From NCBI RefSeq assembly GCF_000003605.2, contig NW_003155737.1, positions 214,561-254,647 on the forward strand: a stretch of DNA of 40,087 nucleotides, read 5' to 3'. The translations under genes and the position numbers were made by a program. Position 1 is the stretch's first letter, and the number at the start of each line of letters is the position of its first letter. The notes below the pieces were generated by a model. It ran no database searches, was not told the DNA's origin, and was given only the letters and a program-made list of their open reading frames with translations. The stretch comes from Saccoglossus kowalevskii. Lineage: Eukaryota > Hemichordata > Enteropneusta > Harrimaniidae. Of the stretch, positions 18,701-30,700 are shown piece after piece.

Positions 18701-21700
18701 GTGAGCTACCAGTCGACAGTACATTATTACAGCATAAAATAATACCAATATTACTTGTCACAGGGTTAGATCTGGTTTAATATATTGACTATAACTTACT
18801 TCAGATGTTAATGAAGAATGTACATTTTTCAGTTCATTACTTATTTCATTTAAAACTTTCTGTAATCTCTGAATCTCAACATCAGAGTATGGATCGTGAG
18901 ATGATACACCATCACCTGACCTACTAAATTATAATAAAAAAAATTCAATTATTTCCAATGATAACTAACCCACTAGTGGCCAAAAAAGCAAATATCTTTG
19001 CTTTTATACATCTTGTTGATTGAATTTGTCATGGGTAATATAAGAGTTAACCAACCGTCTTACCTCACTGATCGCTTGCCTAGCTCCTCTTGATGTCTGA
19101 TGACCAGTAGTTGTAGTGTTTGTCTTGCATTTTCTAATTGTTGTTTGTACATGGCTACCTTGGATGGACTTGATTCTGGAGTTATCCCAGTCTTGGAACT
19201 TGATAAGCTATCGAATCCCGCTCTCTGAGCTCCTTTTGAAATTTCCTGTGTATATAAATGCTGCAATGCTTTAACAGTGTAAACAGACATAAAAGTTGTT
19301 TGACTTTCAGCAAAACAGAGTGAGGAAGTTAGGCAGATCCTGCATTACTTACAGTTTCAAAAGCTTGCTGTATTTCCTCATTATCAGTTTCCACCACACT
19401 GCCATTCATTGTTCTTCTATGGATCTCTCGTGCCCTGTCAAAATCACGTTGTTGTTCAACCAATGACAATTTTTGCTTTAACTCACGGATTTCCATTTGT
19501 GCCGTTTCACTCTTCTGCCTTTCCAGGTGCTTATCTAAATCTCGGTCTCGCTACAAACAGACAAGTAAAAATATTAATTAATTTGACTAGTATAAACAAT
19601 TAATTGAATCACTTTAAACCAATCCCTTATGTTTGTTTTAATTATAAACTATAATTTCATGGTGTCTGTTCCATCAAAAATCCCGACACATGTTCCTAAT
19701 ACATAAATGCTGAAAGTCAGAAGAAATAAATTATATGGAATAATAAAATGAATGGCCTACTAACCTGTCTCTGTTTGTCTAGTTCCTTCTCACGATCACG
19801 TTCTCTCTGTTTTTGCCTCTCCAGCTGTCTTTCTCGTTCCCTGTGCGCCTCATTTTCTCTCTCACGGTCTTTCTGTGACATTAGCTGTGCCTGTAACCTA
19901 TCTCTCTCATTTCGTAATCTAACTCCACGGTCACGTTCATTATCTAACTGTCGGGTCAAATCTTGCCTTTGAGACTGGAAAAACAAAATATTTTCAGAAT
20001 TAAAAATTACACAAAGAGATAGGAACTGTAGATTACTGTTTGTGGGTTCACATCAAAGATTAACTGCTTTTCATGAGTGATAGTGTTATAGTCATAAGAA
20101 AGCTATTGACAATGATGACATTTTATATTATTAAGTGACATTCATTATTTAATACTTGAGACACTATTATCAAGAAAATTCAGATAAATACCTGGAGGGA
20201 ATCTACAGAAGCTTTCAGCTGTTTAGCAACAGCTCTCTCTCTATCGAGGTCTTCCAGAGACCTTGATTTCTCAGACTCTAACATTGCATTCAACGTTGCT
20301 ACGGTATTTTTAGATTGTTCTAATGCAGTGTGGAGATCAAGAGACTTTTTGCGTGCTGCGTCTAATTCCCCTTTGATGTCAGCCATGGCTCGATGATCTC
20401 TCTGCGAGGTGTGCTCAAGTGTGGCACGTTCTCTTTCTAGTGATTCACGGAATTTACTACTCAAATCACGCTCTCGCTGCAAAGTAAAATTCTCAGAATT
20501 AGAACTAGAAATTCACAGGAAGTGATGGTTGATTGATTAATGTTAATATCACTCATTGTTGACGCATAAAGTCTGCTCTATTCAAATATAAATGTCTGCA
20601 ATTTCTTTTTATTCCCATTCACCCTTTAGATGTCACAATTTCCTGCAAAATTATAAAAAGGGTTAGGCAGGTTTATTTTGCGAAAGCTCAAACAGAAAGT
20701 TACCATATGTGCTCTATTAGAAGCCAACCTCCAATAGAAGTACATATAAACCTAAAATCATTTCATTAGATATTTATTTTGACCATACAAACATCGCCAT
20801 AATTTACGTAAGCACGTGTACTACTAACAGATAATACAATTATTTCATCATTGATTATTGGAGATATGATAATAGTATTAAAGCAATCACAGTACAAACA
20901 GATTTATTTGTTGATAATCAGTCTGAAATATATTATTTCAAAATAAATAACAATTGTGTGCACTCTAAAGTCAGAATGAAATCCTGTATGTAATAAGTAT
21001 TGTTGTCAATTTCAACAAAGATGTACCAAGAGGATCTAAAACTCACTTGAAGTGCTGCAGACAATTCCTCAGATCTAGCTTTCTCAACTTCCAATGACGC
21101 CTTAAACTCAGCTGCTTTGGTTCTCTCAGCGCTGATAACAGTTTTACTCTGTGATTTCTCAGACTGTAATTCACGGTCCAGGGCATTAGTGTTCAAGACT
21201 TGTCTCTCATACATGTTGGTCATCTCGGTTCTCTTCGTCTTTTCCTTTTCTAGATTTGTTCGTAATTCCTGAAGAAAAGAGCACATATCAAACTTATAAA
21301 ACAGAGAATTGGGTAGTCAGTGAAAAAATAATCATTATGAACAAAACTGCACCATAACATTGATGTTATAGGGTCTGTCCAGGTGTATTCAATGTTCATA
21401 TGGTACATTGAAAAAGAGAGACAAAGTGGTAAATACGATAAAGCACAGCTCCTGCATTACCTTGATAGTTTCCTGGTCACGATGTGATGATTGCATGCTT
21501 CGCTCATTTTCATTTTCAAAGGTGCATTTGAGATGCTCAGCAGTTTGTCTTTCAGCTTCTAATTCTTCTCTGAGGTTTTTGTTCTCAGTTTTCTCAGCTT
21601 CTAAAGTAGACCTGTACATGACAAAAGAAGAGCAAATAGAATTGTGAGAATCAAACAGACATGGCACTGGTGATAAAATGTTCAACAATGATTGAATTCA

Positions 21701-24700
21701 AGTTTGAATGCATTTAGCATCACAAATGTACTGAAAAATGCGAGTAGTCAAATTTCTAGGATAAATATTAAAACGCCTTGGGTTGGACCAAAATCTTGCC
21801 ACTTTAGCAAACAATTATGAATTTGAAAAGTGAACCTCATTTGGTGTTGGCAACACTATGACTATCGATTTCTCAGTATTCTTGTGAACCATGAATGAAG
21901 AAAAGCAGGTTGCAACAAACTCAGAAAGAAATCTAGGAGCAACTCTGGATTCCCAAAAAAATACTAGAAAGTCTTTGTTTTCTCAAAGCATAAATCTAAT
22001 CTATTTGATGTATTGCATAGAGCATCAAACTTTGTAGTATATACACATTGTTATTAGGGAGAAACTTGCATTTCATGCATTGTTAACAGCTGGGAAAAGA
22101 ATTATTGGTTGACAACAAATTCACTTTCCAGCTGATATTTAAATCTTAACATTAGTAGCATTCATGCACAGCTTGTTAGCACAGGCTAAGAGGTCAAATA
22201 ACATGCGTGAACGCTTAGCACAGGCTAAGAAATGCTAAGTACAGATTAAATCTGGCACGTTTTTAAGACCTGGTTCAGGTCCTTAGCATAGGCTAACAGA
22301 GTCTGCATGAACACTTAACCCCGAGTTTTTGTATGCAATGTTAATTTGGAAGATTTACTAATATATTCATAACTATTCATTTCTGTATTCCATTTCTGAC
22401 ATGACAATCAACAAGAGCACATTTAGAGATACTGTTCTTGAGAAAAAAGGAACTGACGATGAGATTCTGAGCTAATTCCTGCTATTTTGCAATCTGCTCT
22501 TTCTGAATTTACTTTGATATTGTTTTATAACCATAGAACTAACATGTATACCTTCCTAGCTACTCTACTGAGCCATCATGGTTAAAATGACTGAAGGTTT
22601 TTGTTTTGGGCGTTCCTTAGCCCATGCAGCCAACCCCACGTGTGCTCAACTACATCAGTAATTTAGGTTGTATTACATGGATTAAACAAATTCAAACAAA
22701 TTTACAAAAAAATGCAGCTTGCCACCTTGTAAGCATGCGCTAAAAATAAGACCTGGATTTATTATTTAATTAAATATTAAAATGCATGCACAACACTATT
22801 CAAGATTCTCATGCCAACAAACCAGTAGTTTAATACATGCAATTTTAACACAATGCAGAACCAAGATAAAGCCTATTTGTAGAAAAACTTACAGAAAACC
22901 TTCCGCCACCTTCCTGTATGTTGAGATTGAAAAAAAAAAGGGAGGAAAGGGAAGAGAGATGAGCAGAATGGAGGAAATGTATTTGAGATTAACCCCTCTA
23001 TCAGCAAAATCATTTTTAATTACAACCAGAATATTAATTTTTATTGAAAATCAATTTCTAGGTTGTTTTTTTATCAGATTTGGAAATGAATCATTAACAT
23101 GAGTACACAATGACTAAGTAAATGCCGACAACAGGAGAGTTCAAATAATAATCATTGCATCAAAACTAAGAGGTTGAAAGAACCATTCTTATAAAAACAT
23201 TGTATGGCTGGAATTACCAAGATATCAAATGATTGCGTATGAATTAAAGCATATGAACACTGAAAACTATGAAAACTCAACATAAGTATGTTGAGAGGAA
23301 AGAATCATTGCAACAGCAAAGCATGCATACATTCCTGATGGAATTGAAAGCAGACACTTACGTGACAGCTTCAAGTCGAGCTTGTTCTCGCTCAAAATTA
23401 TTCGTGATATTACCAAGTTTAGTCTGCAGCTCAGATATCTCATTTTTAAGTTCTACTACGATAGACTTCTCTTTTGTCAACCCGGTGGATAACTCAACTG
23501 TCTTGGTCTTCTCCAAGTCAAGAGCACTTTTGATGTCCTCGGCAAGAACCTTCTCCTGTTGATATTTATATTCTAACATCTCCACTGTAAGTGAACCAGA
23601 CAGCATTGAAATCAATTACTGCACAAAAACTGGTATAATCAGAAACTGTTTCAGAGCTTTTTATGTTTCGGTATTACTTCTTAATTACGATTGAATAAAA
23701 TGATCCCCGAAAATATACATGTAGTTGATTAGTATATACTTGCACTCTGAGATGTATGTTAATGTTGTATTGTGCCACTTACATGGTGATCTGTGGCTAA
23801 ATTATAGAAAATATTAGTGGACTGCAACAGTGAATTAAAAACATGATTCAAAATAACAATAACACTAGGTGAGCAACAAAAACAGACAAATGTGAATTTT
23901 TACATATGGAGTAACTCTAAACAGGCATTGAGAACAGAAGTCAAGAATTATTGAAAATTTTAAGAATAACTTGTTTCATAACATGATTATAATGTATATG
24001 GTTTTCAAGTAAACTTGACTACCGGGTATTTCGGGAATATTTTCTAGTAATTATACATATTTATACTACCGGTATAAGCTTAGCACAAGAATACCACTCA
24101 TCTCAAAACTGAACAAAATGATGAAAATTATTGTAACTTTCTTATGGTGACAGATGTATAATATCACATCGTTCTAGAACACAGATAAACCTAAAGATGA
24201 CATCTCAGAGTGAACTGTAGCAGGTACTGTACAACAGATAAAACTAAATATTTTTTTTACTCTTCAATAATCAAAACTCTTCAGCAGAATTAAAACACCA
24301 TCTTGTATTACTATTAACCATTGGCCAATAACCAATACCATTATATAAGAGCATTAACCATTGGCCAATAACCAACACCATTATATAAGAGCATTAATCA
24401 TTGGCCGATAAACCTTATCACCTGTCATGCAATTCTGCACCATCCCGAACTAAGAAAGGGTTTTATTCCAGCACAGTCATTGTCTAGGGTGACATGCAGC
24501 TCAAATGTATGTACCTGTATGTATGTATGTACCTGTATGTATGTATGTACCTGTATGTATGTATGTATGTATGTATGTATGTATGTATGTATGTATGTAT
24601 GTATGTATGTATGTATGTATGTATGTATGTATGTACAAAACACTCCCAGTTTGAATAGAATTGCCTAATGTACCAGCAAGTGCTGTGAGAAAAATAATAT

Positions 24701-27700
24701 TTCATAAAATTCATGGGTTAGAAAGAAGTGAAAGTGAGAATGTATGTCAGAACACCAACTTATACCGAAGACCAATAGGTCTGTTATTTTGTAATGATAG
24801 AAAGAAAACCATAGATTTATCTCTATAGATGTATTAGCATGTAGAACACATTGCAGACAGTGACTGAGAAACTCTGAGAGTAACAAAGCAATACTCTGAG
24901 GGGATTGCATGCACTGAAGCCTAACATGCATTAACACATGCCTGTGTCCAGTGGCATGAATTGAGACGATGCCATCAAAAAACACTTACATATGGTTTGG
25001 GTAAGATTACGGATAAGTACAACAAGCCGTTGGACAGAATCTCGAGATCCTGCTCCAATAAAGATAGCGCCGTCATTTTGGATAGCTTGGAAAGAGAAAG
25101 AGATGAAGCAACAAAACAAAGAAGAGTAGCAATGGTAAGTATCTAAAATAAATTAGTACACACTCAGCGACGAGAAATATTACTGTGAAAAAATTACTAA
25201 AAAATCATAATGAGAGCAACTGAAACAAGTATGATTGAAAGGGAATGAAAAAAGTTTGGTAAAGTGTGATCTTGACTTGTGCATAACAGCGGTGAGTTGT
25301 CATTGAACAAAGGATGGAAGGTGCAGCATGGAATGGGACAACTGCATTGTAATGCACAAAACAGTGACAACAGTAACTTTACACTGCACAAAGATATCAA
25401 AATGAATACATATATACATTGTAAAATAAATAAAAGAAAACATCTTTTCATTATCATTGTGGAAAAGAAGAAGTAAAAATAGAAGACCTGATTTAACACT
25501 GATCAATCTGGTCATCAAAAAAACAAAACAAGGGTGCTAAACTATTGGTAGTGACTTAAGTAGACAATAAACAGAATTAACGCATCTCATCAGTAACATT
25601 TCATTTTTCATTCATGTTTGTTCAATATGAAGAACAATTATACTAATACACTGACTTACATTGTCTTTTACTTTGCCGTTCTCTTTGTTCATCATGAGAT
25701 TCCAGTGTGTTAATTTGCTGAATCATTTGTTGACCTTGTTCATCTCTTTCTTTCTGCACCACGGTGAGATGCGCTCTGAGGTCACGCAGCTCAGCTAACA
25801 TAGAAGCTCTGTCTGCTGCAAGTATCTGCTCCAAAGCAGACCGCTGGTGTTCCTCCTAACAACGCAAGTTATCATACAGTCAATAATTCATCATTGAGAC
25901 ATACTGTGGAATACTTTATTTTCGCTGGAATTAATTTTCGCTGAAAAGGCGTTTTGGGCGTTTTGTATGGAATATATTTTCACTGATTTTTGAGGAGTTT
26001 AATGTGAAATATAGGAAAAAAAGTATATGGATTTTATTTTCACGGAATCATCCCTTCAGCGAAAATAAATTCCAAGTGAAAATAAAGTATTCTACAGTAT
26101 ATGAAATGTACATCAATAAATTATATTTTTTATTTCTTCATAATTTCCACTGATAGTAAATCTACTTGTATATCTCGTTGCAAACTAATAGTTTATCATC
26201 AAAATCTAAAACATATCAACTTTGTTCACCTGCTCCTTGATTCTTCGTTCCAATTCTTGTATATCTGATAGATTACGTTCACCGTGCGCTACAACATGTG
26301 TACGTAACTCTGCCAACAGTGTCTCGCGTTCTTTGTCAAATACATATTTGATGGCTTTTAATAATTCAGCTCTCCAATCATTCTCTCTTGATTCTGCAGT
26401 CTGGAAACATTAAAACATATATTTTATAATCTGAATCAATTAAACCATCACCGTCCTTGGTTATGAATTATAGAACATGTGCTCTGTGCATTTAAGAAAG
26501 CAATCTTACCCATACACCAGATGCAGTGGTCTGCGAAATGAGATCCTTAAGTGCCTGTATTGCCGCTAATAATGTATGTTTCTCACTCTCCCAGGCTTGT
26601 TGTAATGTGCCTAGATCGGCGCCCTCAGGTGTCTTGGGTCGAGGTGAACTATGTCGTCTTAAATACACTAAATCAGATAATGATAACACTTGCAGCCCTT
26701 CATTGTAAACTCGATTTAACAGTGCCTACAGAAAAACATTATATTTGAATGAAAACAATTAATACTATAGAAAGTACCAGTATTATGTTTGAGGGAAACA
26801 ATGTTTCCAGTTTCATCTCAGTTCTTGATATTGTACTGTTTACAGCTAGATTATAATCTTTTCTTCACAAAATTTTTTTTTATTTAGTCAAAAAATATGT
26901 TATATTTTCTTTGAAAACAAGAGAAATAGTGGCAGAGGTTAACATAAAATACATAATATAGGTTTATTTGCCACTTCTCTCTCTTGAACATCTGACGAGC
27001 CAATCTATCTAAAAAATTATTTATTTTTACAAATCAACAACTGATTCGTGTTTCATGCAAGCTGTTAAAACCATGTAGTACTTACTTGTAATCTACTGGT
27101 AACCTGGTCACCACCAGCACCCGGTTCACTCATGCTATCACCGGTGGCACCAGATATAGGTGATCCTTCCTGCCCAACACCATCTTGTCTAGTTCTTAAC
27201 TGTGACATAAGCTCAGAATCCAGCCTTTCTGTGTGTTCTAGTTCATGCTGTAGTCGTCTACCAAGCTCTGGAGGTAACATACAACAACACACATCATAGT
27301 AATAATGACTTTCAATACAATGTACTCAATATTAACCAATAAATCGCTCCAAACTTTTCACAAAGAAAATAAAGAGTAGAAGTCTACATGAATATTCATA
27401 TGTACTACTAGGTATGTGAAGTAAAATATTGAAAATGTGNNNNNNNNNNNNNNNNNNNNNNNNNNNNNNNNNNNNNNNNNNNNNNNNNNNNNNNNNNNNN
27501 NNNNNNNNNNNNNNNNNNNNNNNNNNNNNNNNNNNNNNNNNNNNNNNNNNNNNNNNNNNNNNNNNNNNNNNNNNNNNNNNNNNNNNNNNNNNNNNNNNNN
27601 NNNNNNNNNNNNNNNNNNNNNNNNNNNNNNNNNNNNNNNNNNNNNNNNNNNNNNNNNNNNNNNNNNNNNNNNNNNNNNNNNNNNNNNNNNNNNNNNNNNN

Positions 27701-30700
27701 NNNNNNNNNNNNNNNNNNNNNNNNNNNNNNNNNNNNNNNNNNNNNNNNNNNNNNNNNNNNNNNNNNNNNNNNNNNNNNNNNNNNNNNNNNNNNNNNNNNN
27801 NNNNNNNNNNNNNNNNNNNNNNNNNNNNNNNNNNNNNNNNNNNNNNNNNNNNNNNNNNNNNNNNNNNNNNNNNNNNNNNNNNNNNNCTCCGCTGTTAGCA
27901 TTGCACATTTCATTTCCAGAATTCAAAAATATCACTTTTCACCAAAAATGACAAAAATATTCATCAATTACAGAATTAAAGATATCATTACAAAATGAAC
28001 AAATCTGAAAGAGGTCCACATGTAGTACCTATATATGTAATATCAAAGCAATTGGACTTGCTGTTTTTAACAAGAAGTCGAAAATATCACTTTTTACCAA
28101 AAATTACAAAAATTATTACCAAAATTAGAGAATTAAAGATATCATTACAAAATGAACAAATCTGAGAGAGGTCCACAAGTAGTACCCATATATGTAATGT
28201 CAAAGCAATTGGACTTGCTGTTTTTAACAAGAAGTCGAAAATATCACTTTTTACCAAAAATTACAAAAATTATTACCAAAATTAGAGAATTAAAGATATC
28301 ATTACAAAATGAACAAATCTGAAAGAGGTCCACATGTAGTACCTATATATGTAATATCAAAGCAATTGGACTTGCTGTTTTTAACAAGAAGTCGAAAATA
28401 TCACTTTTTACCAAAAATTACAAAAAATTATTACCAAAATTAGAGAATTAAAGATATCATTACAAAATGAACAAATCTGAGAGAGGTCCACATGTAGTAC
28501 CCATATATGTAATATCAAAGCAATTGGACTTGCTGTTTTTAACAAGAAGTCGAAAATATCACTTTTTACCAAAAATGACAAAAATATTCACCAAAATTAG
28601 AGAATTTTTATTTATTTATTTATTTCACCAGAATGACCATTTTAACAGAACTTATTAACAAAATACAATAGTAGCAATTCTGGTGTGGACCATGGAAATA
28701 GTTCTTATGGACTAGTTCAGTCCATGGCCCAGACTGTCAAGTAGAAATTTAGAATTTACTAGTAAAGGAAAGTAAAATTACTATTTACATAACAAAAATT
28801 AAAAGGTAATCTATATGGTTTAGATATAAAAATGACTAAAATACTATGTGTAATAATAATATAAACGAACTACTGGTACAACGAATTTATATGCAGAAGA
28901 AAAGAAGAAGGGGAAAAAAAAAAAAAATCTGAAGATATCATCAATGAAATGAACAAATCTAAGAGAGGTCTACCCCAGGTACATTAACATCAAGTACCAA
29001 AGCATTCACGCTTGTAGTTTTCAACAAGAAGTCGAAAAAGTAAAACATTGACACGGACAACGACATACAATCACTCATATGATGAGCTCCGCTCGACAAA
29101 GTCGACAGCGGAGCTAAAAAATCTACCTAAGAATCCAGCAGGTATCAGAGTCAATTTGCGTTTATTCAATGTTGTTTCATTTTCGTAAACAACAACACAG
29201 TGTGTCTAAGGCTGAAAAAAGTCATATTTTAAATGAAGCAGTACATGCACATCTATTGGAGATGTACCTTTAATAGAGCAAATACAATACCAATGTGAAA
29301 ACATCCGATTTCAAGGTCAAATTCAATAATATTCAATGTAAGTACAAATCTTACCTCTAATACTTGGTGTTGGACTAGGTGACGATATTGAATCTCCACG
29401 TCTATGATATTCATCTTGTAATGTCTGAATTTCTAATCTATGCTGCTGTATAAGATCTCTTCTTGTTTTCACTATTGCCATTTCAATTTCTTTTTTATGT
29501 TCATCACGCATCTCCCGCTTATCCTGCTCATGTTTAATCTTCAAAGATTCCAACTCAATTTCATTATCTCTCTCAAGTTTGTCTGATAGTTCCCTGATAT
29601 GTTGTTGGTGTTGCTCAGTGAGTTTTGCTCGCAATTCGTACATTGACTAGGATTAATGGAGGAAAGATCAAGTCACTTACAAGTCAAATACCAGTCTTGT
29701 TGATCAAGATGGGAAATTTCAAGTGTGCTGCAGTATCTTATATACTGCCCTCTACAGTTGAGAATTCATTTTTACTTTGTTGAATTGATTCTCCTCGCAT
29801 ATTGCTCTGAAACAACCATCTCTGCAGACTTACCTGTTCTAGATCTCTTGCTGTTGCTGGTGATAAACTCTTCATAGTGGAGAGTTTTTGCAGGTATCGA
29901 GTCTCAGCGTCAGCTTTAACTTGTTTTATCTCTTCTTCCTGACTTTTCCTCATCACAGCAATCTCCTCAGCATGTAGAACCTTCATCCTTTCCAAGTTCT
30001 CGTTAAAATCAGATGTTGATCTCTGGGCGTTGTTGAGTTCTTGTTGTTTTTTAAAGATGGCATCTTGCATATTGTCAACTTGTACTTTTAATCTTGCTAT
30101 ATGCGCATCCTTATCCTTCAGAAAAAAAGTTTGAGTTAAATTATTAGAAAAATATTTCTTGATTTTTCATATATACCTACATCATTTATGGCCGAGTCTT
30201 GATTTGGGCGTTTATTACTGCTGTACTGAATGTCAATAAGTTTTGTAATGTTATTAGTGTTTCTGGTTTAGGATCTGTGCGCACACACTCAGGGTGGAGA
30301 ATAGCTCAACCACAGGTACGATTTGAACTTCTGACCCACTGACAGTGTGTGTGACAACAGCAATACTACAGACCCACCTCACATAGGTCTGAAAACAGCA
30401 ATACTGCAGAACCACCTATCATGGGTGTGAAAACAGCAATACTGCACGCACACAGACAATGGGTGTAAAATAATATTGTAGAGCATTACCTGAATTTCAG
30501 CCTCTAACTGGTCCATCTGCATATTTCTTTCATCATCACTACTCCCTGGGCTATCTGACCTGGTTCTCAGACGAGCCAGCTGTTCTTCCAAATGTTCAAC
30601 CTCCTGCTCACGTTCACTCATCAAATGTCTCAGGGTATACAGCTCTTCTTCAAGCTGTTGCTGTTATAACAGAAATATAAACAATTTGTAACTTTATTCA

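Larger units (their letters stand above)
23585..24989. other. PACT gene intron p14-p15
   Basis: Contains a three-copy 40-bp tandem repeat (24313-24416) and a TATG microsatellite (24506-24635). Nothing else is recognised. Confidence 0.65.
27887..29115. mobile_element. Composite repeat element bounded by CTCCGCTG / CAGCGGAG
   Basis: The left edge, right after the gap, reads CTCCGCTGTTAGCATTGCAC. The right edge is a hairpin AGCTCCGCTCGAC-AAA-GTCGACAGCGGAGCT shape (29085-29115). Inside are about four 157-bp tandem units (27919 to about 28605), a retroposon-like insertion (28606-28927) and a diverged last unit (28928-29042). Probably a non-autonomous element whose left end lies at or in the gap. 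Confidence 0.65.

Noticed and set aside
24425-24714. HTYIHTYI and MYVCMYVC ORFs
   Set aside because: Translations of the TGTA/TATG microsatellite.
24990-25085. PKA RII-binding amphipathic helix in DSVQRLVVLIRNLTQTILEM
   Set aside because: Tested against the usual hydrophobic spacing of AKAP helices and it did not fit well, so no PKA-docking claim is made.
24961-25146. + strand ORF ending LERERDEATKQRRVAM as a coiled-coil exon
   Set aside because: It lies opposite exon p14, has no partner exons on the + strand, and the - strand reading fits phase on both sides.
27332-27998. ORFs spanning the N run
   Set aside because: Composed of unknown bases.
30270-30345. Functional tRNA gene
   Set aside because: Only a B-box-like motif is seen; no A box or cloverleaf.
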